A stretch of DNA of 64,000 nt from Ophiobolus disseminans (GCA_010093685.1 MU006226.1:260964-324963); one strand, 5' to 3'. Positions 33,723 to 45,024 are shown, numbered from the stretch's first letter. Program-made: numbers and translations. Notes: generated by a model not told the origin, from the letters alone.

Positions 33723-35602
33723 GGTTCACAGACAGGATGATAGTCTATTGAAAGCACGAACACAGTTGTGTGATGAAGCCGGGCCGATTCGTACACTTTG
33801 GCTGGGGCTGAGGTGGACCGTAGGGTTGGTGATAGTATGGTGCTGCGGGCGCCTATTAGATGGAATTAGTGAGGAATTTGAGTATACTTCTACGCTATGT
33901 AGCAGCTTACCTGAGACAAGAAAGTACCCTGGGGCCTGTAGGCTGGCGGCACGACAGGCGAAGGTTGAACGACTGCCAAAGGCGTAGCGAAAGGAAACCT
34001 CGGGTCGAAGTTCCCACCACCACAGTGAAGCTGCTGGACCTGGTGATGGATCAGCAAAGGTGCGAAGGTTCTTACGGGGACGGAGGTCGCACTGGTTGAG
34101 TGTGCAGATGAGTCTGAGTTGGTCCAAATGTACCAGTACTGGGATCGTAACCACCACCGTGCCTACCAGCAAAGAGGGGGTATGCCTATATAGGAGTTAG
34201 AAAGGGCTAGGTCTTGGGAAAGTTGCTTCTTTGCCTTACCATTCAAATACGAGCCAACTGACCAGTCAAGCTGGAAGATGTTGGGGCTGGAAGCTCAAAT
34301 GGCGCAGCAAGCTGTGGGTGACTTTAATCTTAATGTGTTGGGGCACGAGGGTAACGGCGGGGCATGCCATCCACACATGTTCGGCTCCTTGGTGGTGTGG
34401 ATATATCCGACACTTGCAGCCAATTTGTGGCTGAACAGGGATCGGAGTTCCCGCTATTGCCAAAGGTAAAAAACCTGGTGGCTTTCTTCAGCCTTACCAA
34501 TGTGCTGAAGTCCATTGAGCGTTCATAGCTACCTATGCATAGGAGGGGATTTAGCCATCTGTTAGCGAAAGCACAATCTCTCGTGCGCTGTTAGAGGAAT
34601 GGAGTGGCTCAAATCGTTCATCACAACCGAAAGTGGTTACAAGAATCCAACCACCAGGCCTGATCGATGCTAATGTTAGCAACATCCCCTGCATAAATGC
34701 TTGCAGTTTTGGTGTTCTCGCCTATGCTGGATACTTTCGCATCGTATGCGAACGGCAAGTACCGAAAATGTATTCTAGCTGCACGGACTGCCGTAGCGCG
34801 ACGTTGAATGCTTTACCATTGGATTGATCCCTGGACGTTCTGCTAAATTAGTATACAAAATTTGTGTGCCCGGGTACACCACCCGGCCGCCACAGTCTTG
34901 GTCGACCATTTGACCTCGAATAGGCGCTGCAGTTGCGCTTCAGCCTCACTAGGCATGGGCTGAGGAGACTTCAGGAGGTCTTTGCCATGCACCACATACA
35001 GACTAGGAGACGTTTTTTCGTTTTATACCATGCATGGTACCTGCCTGGCGTACATGGATATGAGAAAAGAGGTGCAAACAACCGACCTCGCATTTTCGCA
35101 TTGATGAATGTTATCGCCGAGGGTTTGAGCTCATATGGTGTTCATGTTGATTGGTTCTTGGCTGCCTCGGCCTTGCGCCGCATACCCTATCATGTGTAGC
35201 ACTGATGGCCCCCAAGTCGCATGAGGTAGGTCGGGCCATGTTGGAACCTATCGTAGCCGCTCTGTTGTCCTCCAAAGTTGGTGGGTCGAATTCGTTCGGG
35301 CGGAGATCTTGGCACGCATTCAGGTGTGAACCAATGCTTCGAATTCGATAACGAGCTTGGAACGGAACTTACCCGCCATTGCTATTTGCTTTTACAGTGC
35401 TGGAATAATTAGCGAGAAATCACGTAGCTCTATCACATCAACGAAAATTTCGCAAGCTGAGAGAGTGTTGTACTTACCAACGGACTGGAAAGCTGTTTTC
35501 TCTTCTTAACACGAGTTTCACTGAGAGTGCTGCGTGAACTGGTTCGCATGCCAGAAAATTTACTATAGTACCTTCCTTATCACTATTTACGCTTCCTCGT
35601 AG
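33723..35602. other. Intergenic between divergent genes
   Basis: 1.9 kb between the HET-like gene start and the CorA-like gene start. The region 33726-34172 has an open minus-strand frame but no recognisable product. A TATA-like CCTATATAGG lies at about 34180. No gene called. Confidence 0.4.
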
Positions 35603-37260
35603 ATGGCTTCGTTCAGGAGCTTGACCGCTGACCGCGAGCCGCTCGAGGCTTTCCGTTCACGCATACCAAAAGCAGTTGTGCCAAAGCTCAAGGCAGCTGA
35701 TTATAGTCTTTCTTTGCACGTCTTCCAGTGGTCGCGGGATGGCCAGGATGGAACCGAAAAGACTGGGCCCATGTCGCTAGCGGACGAAGGTCCATCGACA
35801 ATACGAATTATGTAAGTTTGCCTGCAGGTACTGCCAGTTTTTTGGAATTTCAGGAGCGCGACGACGACATAGCATTGGCAATAACATGAAGTACAAGCCA
35901 GCTGACAAGTAAAGCTTCGCACCACAGGATGTCCCACATCCGTCTACCGTCGAAGGAATGTGTGAGCTTTTCGAACAGCAACAGATACCAAGCGCCTTCA
36001 TCGCAGAGGGTCTGCAAGGCGTGTCGCAGTCGTTCTCAGCACGGAAAGACAAGGAAGCGACGTATATCTGGTTCCACTTCCTGTGCAAAGACATTGCCCT
36101 TTCGGACGGCCAAATCGTCCAAATTGAGGGACCTGCAGGCATTCATAATCGCCAGGAAAACTTGCGCCTCCAGGTCAAGAAACAAAGTCAAGAAAACTTT
36201 ACCTGGCTGAAGCCGGGATTTGTCCTGAGGATTAGGAATCGTATGATCTCACCACCGCTGCCTAGCCGAGTCTCAACTTCAGGTAGCGACAGCACGCTTA
36301 CTCCCGCCTTGTTACAGCCAGAAGTCGAGATGTTTTGTTTCGGGGCTCCCGCTACACTTCGAGATCGTTTTCGCAAGCTCAAGGATACCGCCTCCTGTGA
36401 CGAGCTGATGCAGGATCCTTATGTCTTCCTGGAAGTTGTTTTCGACGAGCTGTACAAGGTGCTGGATCGGACTGGGTGGGCCATATCCGACATTTTTGGT
36501 AAAATAGAGACGGCACGTAACCCTGATGCACACTTGGAAAAGAGTTATTGCTAACACTTCTTAGCGGACGCTGGAAATGTCACGAACTCCTGGGAAATCC
36601 ACCAAGGAGAAGCTAAACTTCCAGGGGCTACACAACCTGGCGAAACATACAATTTACCTACGGGAAAATTGCGAAGCTGCACTTGCTACGATGAGTGATT
36701 TACGAGATCATCATAAAGCAACATGCGGAGACCGACCCACTCAATCGCAGGAGTGCACCAAACAAGCGCTGAAGTATCAAGAAACCCTGTTCCAGTCAAC
36801 ACAACGACGTCTTGCCAGTCTAGACGCCAGGATCTCCAATCTCGTCCAGTTGTCGTTCCATATCGTCACTCAAGGAGATAGTCGGCTGATGCAAAGCGAG
36901 AACCAGAGCATGAAGACAATCGCAGTCATGACGCTCATTTTCATGCCTCTGAGCACAGTTGCGGGCATCTTCGGTACACAGTTCATGGAGCTTGACGAGG
37001 GACCAGGAAACCACATCACTGTATCCCAAGACTTCTGGCTTCTTTGGCTGATAGCGGTGCCGTTGACAATCCTTGTGATAGTGATCTGGCGCGTTTGGTA
37101 CGCCGACGCGAAACGGCGATTGACGGATGAGATCCCGCGAGATGCCGCACGCTTCATGGGATGGAAGACATTGCGACAGACGCTGCAGGGATCAGACGAT
37201 ACGCAAAAAGGGGGTTGCTCTGTTATGACGCGAGAGGTCTCGCCTGATGCAAAGGTGTGA
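35603..37260 (+). CDS. CorA-like membrane protein, apparent 1-nt frameshift at intron 2
   Basis: Exon 1 35603-35811; exon 2 35915 to about 36516; exon 3 36565-37260. Intron 1 (103 bp) fits only with the AAG acceptor at 35912-35914, giving ..IRIIFAPQDVPHPSTVEGM. Exon 2 reads ..GWAISDIFGKIETA and exon 3 ..RTLEMSRTPGKSTKEK..GLHNLAKHTIYLREN, the usual order in fungal CorA-like proteins. Joining them with GT-AG rules leaves one extra base (C36516), so the frame breaks. The C-terminus has a coiled region and two helices (MKTIAVMTLIFMPLSTVAGIF; FWLLWLIAVPLTILVIVI). The CorA GMN filter is replaced by GTQ (IFGTQFM), so magnesium transport is doubtful. Either the gene is mutated, the base is an error, or splicing is unusual. 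Confidence 0.7.
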
Positions 37261-37767
37261 GCAGGAAAAGTAGTAATCAGATGCTGAGATGATCAGAACC
37301 TGGGTGTGGATGTCGTACGCGTCACGCGCTATCGTCGGGTGCCGCTTCCGAGATTGGTCTAAGCTCTGCCCTGGGACATGTACTTCGTACTTAGGTAGCT
37401 TTTATCCTGCACTTAATACTCTAAATACGGCCTAAGTTACTTTTTTCTCTAATTACGAGCCATACCTTGTTTCACCACAATGGAGCACTGGGAAGATGGC
37501 GGTGCCTTCTTATTCCCATCCTCACTACGACGCTTAGCACCGACGCCGCAATCACTGTTACATTGCGCCAACGCGGCGTGCGTTTGCCACCGTGGTCCAT
37601 GAACATGCAAGACAATATATGTAAGACCAACAGAATGCGAGTCCTACTGTGCCACACCAATATGTAGAAGCCGTCAAACTACTGAGAGGCACGCAGTCCC
37701 ATCCATCCCAGTTTGTTGCAGGTAGCAGAAATTCAATTCTCCATTTTCGCTGCAACTTCACATCGTC
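37261..37767. other. Intergenic
   Basis: 507 bp between tandem genes. CTTAGGTAGCT at about 37390 is one of the recurrent CTAGGTA-like motifs. No gene seen. Confidence 0.4.
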
Positions 37768-39290
37768 ATGAACGCCGAAGACGCCCTGAAAGAGGCGCTA
37801 CCTCACTCAATTTTGGAACGAGGTGGTCAAGACTACGATGAAGCCAACGGCTCCTACTTCACTCTCTTTGCTAGCAATTTGAAGCCCGCCTTTATCGTTC
37901 AACCTAGCGATGCTAACGAAGTGAGCAAAATCTTGCGAGCAATCAGCCCTCATTGGAAGGAAAACTCAACTCGAGTTGCAGTTCGTGGCACAGGACACAC
38001 GCCATTCGCGGGTAGTGCAAATATTGCCGACGGAATCACAATTGACCTACGCAAGCTGAAAGGCATTGAGCTCAGTGAGGCTGACTCGACCGTCTGCATT
38101 GGAGTAGGCGAAATGTGGGGTTCAGTATACGATGCGCTTGAGAAACACGGCTTGACTACTGCAGGTGGCCGTGTGGACAGAGTAGGAGTTGGTGGATTGG
38201 TGCTCGGAGGTAAAAGGACTGCCAGGAACACCCAACTCAGAGCTGACGCTACTCTAGGCGGCATGTCTATCTACTCCACTCGTCACGGCTTTGTTTGCGA
38301 CTCAATCATAGATTTCGAGATCGTCCTTGCATCTGGGAAGATCATTCACGCCAACGCACATGATCATTCCAACCTCTGGACCGCGCTGAAGGGCGGCTTG
38401 AACAATTTCGGCGTCGTCACATCCGTCAAAATGCGAACATTTGAGTCACGAAGCATTTGGGGAGGCGTCGCCTACTACATGCCTAACGCCTTCGAGGAAC
38501 TTGTCGAGGCGACAGTTGACTTCGTTCATCACGAGAATGACGAGGATACGCACATTATAACCAGTGCCGGCTATGGCTTCGGGCATAATATTGCCACATG
38601 CTGCATGTACCAAACCCAAGGGGTGGAGAAAAGCCCTTCCATGCAACGCTTTACATCGGTACCTGGTATGATCGAATCACACAGTAACCTGAGGACTTCG
38701 ACGCACGTTGAGTTTTGCAAGGAGCTGTCTGATTTCACCAAGGACAATGTGAGGTCAGTGACAGCGACTCATCAAGCATCGCCATGAGCTAATAGTTCAG
38801 ATCCTTCTACGCCACACTCACGATACATGCAGATGCTCCTCTTGTTATGGCAATTCATCATGTGTGGGCTGAAGTTTTGGCTGGATTGAAAGATGCAGAG
38901 GGTTTCATCTTCTCCCTTGGCCTCTTCCCCCTGACGAAGGCATTACTTCATAATGCGAGAAAGGCAGGAGGCAATGCGCAAGATATTGACCCCGAAGACG
39001 GGCCACTGTTGATTGTATTCTTAAACCCGACATGGGACTCTGATTCTGACGATCTCCGCATTAACGAGGCCGTCGAGAGGCTTTTGGAGAAGAGCAAAGC
39101 GATCGCCAGAGACACGGGTAAGCTTCACCGGTATATCTTCCCCAACTACGCCTTCCATAAGGAGGATGTTTTCCAGGGATATGGTGATCGAGCTTTGTCA
39201 GCTCTCCGCGAAACTAGCAAGGAGTTTGACCCGGAGGGTTTCTTTCAGCATGTAGTACCTGGCGGCTTCAAACTCGGTATGTCGGGCTGA
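37768..39290 (+). CDS. FAD-binding oxidoreductase, berberine-bridge-enzyme-like
   Basis: Three exons: 37768-38209, 38258-38753 and 38801-39290; introns of 48 and 47 bp; 475 residues. The FAD_binding_4 domain shows AFIVQPSDANEVSKIL, then RGTGHTPFAGSANI with the His that carries FAD in this family, and GVGGLVLGG-GMSIYSTRHGF across intron 1. The second attachment Cys of bicovalent BBE enzymes is not present (GGRVDRVGVGG), so single covalent or non-covalent FAD is expected. The C-terminus has the BBE-type NYAFHKEDVFQGYG..FDPEGFFQ. Such enzymes oxidise sugars, alkaloids or polyketides; the substrate is unknown. No signal peptide is visible, unusual for secreted members. Intron 1 is 48 bp and leaves the frame open, so it is easily mistaken for coding. 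Confidence 0.88.
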
Positions 39291-40179
39291 AACCATACAA
39301 TCCAACACTTTTCACAAGATCGAAGTCCCCAAATGCATCACTCTCATGGAACGCGCGCACATTCCCGGTGTAAAAGTGGCATGAGTAAGTCCAGCTACGT
39401 CCTCAATGTTCACACGCACATTACCTAAACTCTGCAATCTGGGTGGGGACGTAATTGGGTAAGTGAATTTGACGTATGCCTCACTTATGGCACCAGAGGG
39501 CGATGCGTGGGTCAGCAACTTACAGGGTAAGACTGCCGTTGCGGCACAGTTTTTCTGCGGAGTCTACATGCATTACTATCATTATGGTGCACCGAGTCAC
39601 TCACCCGTATATTAACCCCACCCATGACAAGCGGCGCAGACTTACATATCCAGGCATCGCGCAGCCACCGCTCGGCAGTCTGGTACTCGCCAGTGTGATC
39701 AACACCCGAGGTTCTTGGTTACGGATGCAATACATGTCATTAGACCAACAGCTTGCATTGGCAATGTCACATCCATCTACATAATGTTCCAAGGTTGTCA
39801 CTTGTATCTTGCGTTGCTCAAGCTTTCTCCGATATGACGTGTTGCAAAAACATTACACATGATCTATGCCGAATTGTCATATAAGAGTATCTGCTAGACT
39901 AGATGCCCTCCTCCCTCTTGTTACGTTTGATCAAAAAGAAAAAGCGGAAGATCATTCGTGACGACACACGAAAAACATCTATATCTCGGCCAGCTGACAA
40001 TAAGAGCATCAGGAAAGTTTGTATCTCAGTCATATTTCTCCTAGCTTCCATGCTCGCAGCCTTAAGTGCCGTAGCTCCCTACCTAGGTAGCTTTGTATGT
40101 TCGATCATATTCGCCTATTGTCAGCCAACATCACTCTCCGCTTCTTTGACTTATTAAGCTCTCACGCTTAATCTAGAGC
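39291..40179. other. Intergenic
   Basis: 0.9 kb. An 84-codon ORF with a basic N-terminus and one hydrophobic segment (39903-40157, CISVIFLLASMLAALSAVA) is possible but unsupported. It contains a CTACCTAGGTAG palindrome at about 40080. Confidence 0.35.
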
Positions 40180-40410
40180 ATGGAAAGTTTTGCCATTACT
40201 CAAATAATTCTGTCTCATCTCAATCCAACTACTCGAACCTTGACCATGGAGGAAATACGACGATTGTTCTGGTCGGATCGTAATGTGATTGAGATTCGCC
40301 AGGCAAGAGCGCTTGCTGGGCTTGACACAAGCGAGCTTGATGCCGAAACCAAGAAACGAGTATGTGGAGTTGCTAGAGAGATACTGAAAGATCTCAAGAA
40401 ATGGGAGTAG
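40180..40410 (+). CDS. Small hypothetical protein sharing a motif with its downstream neighbour
   Basis: 76 codons from ATG 40180. The segment VIEIRQARALAGLDTSELD matches LVEARQARVLAGLPTEDID near the C-terminus of the next gene (40857-41708), after which both read ..REILKDLKKW / MRILRNTKDW. This makes chance unlikely. The short protein looks like the tail of a longer paralogue, either a truncated tandem copy or a genuine small gene. No domain recognised. Confidence 0.45.
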   Translation: MESFAITQIILSHLNPTTRTLTMEEIRRLFWSDRNVIEIRQARALAGLDTSELDAETKKRVCGVAREILKDLKKWE

Positions 40411-40856
40411 CTACGGGCTGAAGTGCTATCATCAGGGTGGGACGAGGAAGATTTACAATTGCTACTGCGTTCCAAAGTGGAAGGAGGAACACGGGGCACG
40501 AGGTAGATGAACTGGCATAGGCGATCATCCATTACGCGTTGGGATTGGAGTCGGACTCCACTCCATCGTACAGATAGAGAATGCCAGATCCGCAGGACAA
40601 GACCTCTATAGCATATAGAGTTGGACTGACTAGATGTGCAGCTAAGTAACTTGCGTTTCTTATCAGTTTCATAACCCATTCGTGAGTTTCTGACAATTCT
40701 GACTCTAGTATTGTGAGGTTGAGAAGTGACGAAGAAGCACGAGGTTCGTCGGTGCCGACCGCGAACAGCAGGTACACCCAGTCCCCAGCGAGCTTACCTG
40801 GAACGACAACATGTAACTTTTTTCCCACCAATCTTCATTCTCCTACACTCGTCATA
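40411..40856. other. Intergenic
   Basis: 446 bp between the two motif-sharing genes. The downstream frame is open back to 40713 without ATG. Nothing else seen. Confidence 0.35.
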
Positions 40857-41708
40857 ATGCTACGACATTTTACCAGTCCCACGTTTACTACTCCAGTATA
40901 TCCTCACCGTCCTTATCGCCAGAATACATCCCATATCGGAAGCCACCGCACGCTCGCTATGGCGCCGCGCAGTCACTACACGTCCACCCCATACACAATC
41001 CACGATGAGGTGCTTCGCGATGATCTTGAGGCACTGCACCGGCCTGAGGTTACACTGGAGCAACAGCGCCTATTATTCACTGTCATGAGCACCGGAATAT
41101 CCCTTCGCGACGAGGCCAGATGCTCTTCGCCGACCCAATTTGTCCAAGATGTCATTTCGCAAGGAGCCTCATCTTCTGCAGACCGTGCTCGGAGGCGCCC
41201 ACTCAACGAAGCAGCCATCCGACAAAACTCACGAGCACGAGTACGTAAGACATACACAGAGCGTCTCGTTGCTGACGGTTACGAGTTGCCAACCACACCA
41301 GAGTCTTCGCCCTGGCCGATTCGCCACGGAGATACCTATGACCATCTAGTTGGTACTCTGTCGAGTGCACACAGGGACGCCATAGTTCTGATTGGTGGTC
41401 CCAACCTCCCTGCTGCAACTCACCGAATGAACGAAGACCGACGTTTGGTAGAAGCACGACAAGCGCGTGTGCTGGCAGGGCTCCCGACAGAGGATATCGA
41501 CGTGGCCATTGCAATGCGGATTTTAAGGAATACAAAAGATTGGGGGTGGTCGGGTGCTTGCATAGTTCGATCTAACGCATGGAGGGCACTGGCGGTTGCG
41601 GTCTTGCGTGAGGAGGTGGCTTATCGCTTAATGGAAGGGTCCCAGCCCGGATGGCGAACTTCAATGCCGGTTGATGAACTAGATATAGAACTCACGGTTG
41701 GCAATTGA
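40857..41708 (+). CDS. Hypothetical protein with RQARxLAGL motif
   Basis: Single exon, 283 residues from ATG 40857; an internal Met (MAPRSHYTS) is an alternative start. The N-terminal 35 residues are rich in Pro, Thr, His and Arg and could be a targeting sequence. The body is hydrophilic, with an Arg-rich middle (SRARVRKTYTERLV). The VEARQARVLAGLPTEDID segment is shared with the small gene upstream. No membrane segments, no known domain. Length and frame make it a credible gene, but lineage-restricted as far as I can tell. Confidence 0.55.
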   Translation: MLRHFTSPTFTTPVYPHRPYRQNTSHIGSHRTLAMAPRSHYTSTPYTIHDEVLRDDLEALHRPEVTLEQQRLLFTVMSTGISLRDEARCSSPTQFVQDVISQGASSSADRARRRPLNEAAIRQNSRARVRKTYTERLVADGYELPTTPESSPWPIRHGDTYDHLVGTLSSAHRDAIVLIGGPNLPAATHRMNEDRRLVEARQARVLAGLPTEDIDVAIAMRILRNTKDWGWSGACIVRSNAWRALAVAVLREEVAYRLMEGSQPGWRTSMPVDELDIELTVGN

Positions 41709-41802
41709 ATCAATGCCGACATCGTAGTTTGCTGTCAAACGAGCTCTTCATAATCAACATAAGTCGCAGCATTACCTCCCCGCAACCATCCCACTGAAGA
41801 AC

Positions 41803-43125
41803 TCACAGCAGACCCTGATCAAATGCCAAAGAGGCTGAAGTATCATACTCCATCTTTGCAATGTCCACAGCACTACTGACCTCAATGAAGTCTTCCAGCT
41901 CCTCACTCGTCGTCTTCAGCTTTTCCTTCACAGCTGTCACGCCCTCGCTACCCACAATATGTCTGGCAGGCGGATTGTCGTGTCCGCCAATCGCCGTCAA
42001 CGCATGCACCGTCTCGGCAATCAACGAGCTCTTGACCGTAGACGGCAGCGGGGCATATAAAGACGTGACAGTATCAGCACTTAGCAAATCACCCATGGTC
42101 GGCTCGCTCATGTATGCATCTGGGCTCGTGGCGGACTCGCTGTCTGGAGACTTGGCGTCGAATCCTGGACGTGGATTCTCGATGCGCTCCAGCTTGTCGA
42201 GAAGGCCTGAGAAGATTTCGCGTGCGAGTGGTGCTGGATTCTCTTCTTGTAGGTATTCGGCCATCGGTGGGACGGAGGTGATGCGGTTGGTGAGCACGTT
42301 GACTTCCATGTTGGCTTGCACGATGGACATCTTGACGTTGAATGGTGCAATTTCGTATGCGAGGCTCTGTTCGATGTTAGCGACAAGCAGAAGGGAAGCG
42401 AAGGAACGGCGGACGTCACAATATCCTTCGATCGCCCATTGTGACGAGCAGTACATCCCAAGCCCGGGAGTGCCCAGATGGCCAGCTACATAGCATTAGC
42501 ACAAAGTCGTTGGAGTTTCGATGAAGCTTACTGATCCCCGTAATCACGATCACATGGCCATTCTTTCGTTCTCTCATGACTGGTAGGATAGCCTTGATGA
42601 TGTTCACGTTTGCAAAGAAGTTGATCTCGAAGATCTCATCCACTAGGCTTATGGTGCGACTGCTTTGTGATAACTCTTCAACAGCACCAATTATAGCTGT
42701 AAGAAGGTAATCGGTCAGCTCCAGCTTCAGTCACTGGTTGGGATGATTCTACCTTCGCTCGCTGCACACAACAGTACGTCAATGCGCCCGAACGCCTCAA
42801 CAGCTTCAGCAACCGCCGCTTGACACTGCCCAACCACTCTTGCATCCAAGCCAACCACTCTTAAGCGTTCGCGCCACCGTTCTGTTCTCTTCACATCTTC
42901 CAGAAAATGCCTGAAGTCTTCGCTTTGGCCTTCTTTTTTCTCAAACTCGATTGGCATGACGCCCGCTACGACGTAATCACCATGTTCAAGCACTTGCCTC
43001 GCTAGCGCGATGGAAATGGGCGATACACCCCTCGTGATGAACCATACTCGTGGAGCATTGTGCGGTGGAAAGTGCGGGGACCGTGGTCGCGGTGGCTTTG
43101 ACGATGATGGAGCGGTGCTTGTCAT
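41803..43125 (-). CDS. Short-chain dehydrogenase/reductase-like protein lacking catalytic Lys
   Basis: Four exons: 42753-43125, 42532-42696, 42415-42485 and 41803-42366; 390 residues; all phases agree. The Rossmann start reads VWFITRGVSPISIALARQVL, where the usual TGxxxGIG glycines are mostly replaced. Later SDR landmarks are present: RIDVLLCAASE, FEINFFANVNIIKAILPVMRE, HVIVITGITG. The active-site stretch is MYCSSQWAIEGYCDSLAYEI: the Tyr is kept but the Lys of Y-x3-K is Gln. The long C-terminal part (about 180 residues) ends VEVSSAVDIAKMEYD. Family membership is clear; oxidoreductase activity is doubtful. Similar proteins seem common in Pleosporales. Convergent with the 40857 gene, 94 bp apart. 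Confidence 0.82.
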
Positions 43126-43758
43126 GACGGTGTAAAAGAGATCAGATGCATCGCGTATGCATGCATTATATATGTACCCCAGAAGCGTTTATGAAATCCG
43201 CTTTGATGAGTTGCGGGGACGGCTGCGTAACTGCCTAAGTCCGGGGACCTCGGGGCCGCGCTAACCGAATATACGCTAATGCGCACCAAAATCGACATCG
43301 AGCATTTCACCTTTCACCACACCATCGCGACTCAACGCCAAGAACATCTCGACTTGATTCAGAGACCTTGAGAACCAATTGAACTTATCTGAATCATAAG
43401 GAAAGTACATAGAAGCGTCAACCTTTACACGAAAATCACATCTTGACCCATTGTGCTCTGTCTGCTCCCAAGCTCGCAAACTCGCAAGATCTCCCTTTCA
43501 CTTCGACTCTACAAAGGTACGCCTACTCTCCACCACCTTTTTGCCGTTGCCTGCCACTCCCTGCCACCCTAGCCTCCATGTATCTTCCTAGCCTCTCGTG
43601 AGTCAGCACGCCTTCGCCCACTGCCTCGCAAACTTTCTTCTCCCATCTTACTCTTTTCCATACTCTATCGTACCCACACTTATCTCAAGCTTCACACTCC
43701 TCTTTCCAACCACAACAATCTAATCATCTACCAAAATACACGCGTCGACATCTGCACC
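43126..43758. promoter_or_regulatory. Divergent promoter between SDR gene and ELP5
   Basis: 633 bp. The right half is a typical CT-rich fungal leader (ACCACAACAATCTAATCATC) before ATG 43759. Confidence 0.4.
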
Positions 43759-45024
43759 ATGAGATTCACCGGCTACAACAGCACTGACATGGGCATGGAG
43801 GCAACCATCAGGGTTCATCAGCAATTCATCAATATCACCACTGGGCTACCCAAGCCGCTTGGTCGGTCGCGTAAAGCGCAGTACGCCCCGAAACCTACCA
43901 ATACAGTCCGCGCTCGGGACTGTAACAGCTGGATCAAGAAGAGCAACTTCAGGTTAGACGGGGTCAGCAAGCGGAAGCGCAAACCCGAAGGTCGCCCTGC
44001 TAGGAACGCCATGGTATCTCTCAACCATTGGCAACATCAGCGTCACCATGTCCATCTCATGTCACGAGTTCTCAACATCCGTACCAACGCTTCGCCCTTC
44101 ACACTCATCCTCGACGACCTCAATCAACGCGCTCTACCATTTGTCTGTGAACTGGTCCGTCGTGGCTTGTCACGCAACGTCAATGTCGTCGTCGTTGCCT
44201 TTGAGACCACACGTTTCCCAGGTGGAGTCCGTCACATCCCCGCGCATGCTGCATCAAACGGCGACCAGCTCCTGCTCCAGCTTACCAGGGCCATGGATGA
44301 GGCCAAAGAGTCTCTCGTCATCGTCGACTCCCTCTACGAGTTGCTACAGATCGAAGGTATCGACATGAGCGCCCTCTTTAATCTCGTTGCCGGCAAGTTC
44401 GCTTCAACTCTTGTTGGAGTCTACCATCAAGACATGCTCCCGGCACAGGATGCACAGAACCCATACGCCCCACAGACCCTCGACCTTCTCAAGTACTTGG
44501 CGACATCCATCGTCATCTGCAAGTCCTTCGCCCACGTCCTCGCCGCCAAAGTCGCTCGCGAGCGTAGCCTCGCTGAGCCTACCTACGGTCTTCTCCAAGG
44601 TGCCGAGGGCGTTGTTGAATGCCTCGATGCCAACGACCACCGCGGTATCGTCCTCGAAGCTGAGTTCCGTCGCAAGTCCGGCCGCCCAGAGAGCGAGGTA
44701 TACTTCCTCCGCACCGCGCATCCGTCTGACTACAACGTACCTGTACCCGGCATGATCTTCGGTACCCTGAAGCAAGAGTTCGTCGCCCTTCTAGAGCAAG
44801 TGCCCGCCTACGGCAATTCAGGGGTCCTGGCGCTCATCAACCTTGCCGCCGACGATATCGAGTCGACCTTCAACCTCGGGCTCACCGAAAAGCAGAAGCA
44901 GGCACGCGAAGGTGTCGTGCTCCCCTATACTGACGCGCAGAAGGGTGAGGGTGGTGAGGGTGGTCGCATCTTGTACGACATGGGTGTTGAGGACGACTTC
45001 GACGAGGAGGAGGATGAGATCTAA
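43759..45024 (+). CDS. ELP5: Elongator complex subunit 5 (IKI1/ELP5)
   Basis: Single exon, 421 residues from ATG 43759. The conserved ELP5 part begins only near residue 85 (LMSRVLNIRTNASPFTLILDDL), and ATG 44011 in a strong context (GCCATGG) would give a 337-residue protein closer to the family, so the first 84 basic residues may be leader sequence. The fold is RecA-like without a Walker A motif, as in Elp4-6: VVVVAFETTRFP, SLVIVDSLYELL, TSIVICKSFAHVLA. The C-terminus has the signature FNLGLTEKQKQAREGVVLPY and an acidic tail. Elp4-Elp5-Elp6 form the ring of Elongator needed for wobble-uridine modification of tRNA. Confidence 0.9.
   Translation: MRFTGYNSTDMGMEATIRVHQQFINITTGLPKPLGRSRKAQYAPKPTNTVRARDCNSWIKKSNFRLDGVSKRKRKPEGRPARNAMVSLNHWQHQRHHVHLMSRVLNIRTNASPFTLILDDLNQRALPFVCELVRRGLSRNVNVVVVAFETTRFPGGVRHIPAHAASNGDQLLLQLTRAMDEAKESLVIVDSLYELLQIEGIDMSALFNLVAGKFASTLVGVYHQDMLPAQDAQNPYAPQTLDLLKYLATSIVICKSFAHVLAAKVARERSLAEPTYGLLQGAEGVVECLDANDHRGIVLEAEFRRKSGRPESEVYFLRTAHPSDYNVPVPGMIFGTLKQEFVALLEQVPAYGNSGVLALINLAADDIESTFNLGLTEKQKQAREGVVLPYTDAQKGEGGEGGRILYDMGVEDDFDEEEDEI

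Noticed and set aside
33726..34172. 148-codon minus-strand ORF as an N-terminal extension of the HET-like gene
   Set aside because: The frame does not join the ATG at 33722, and the leader reads in other frames look non-coding.
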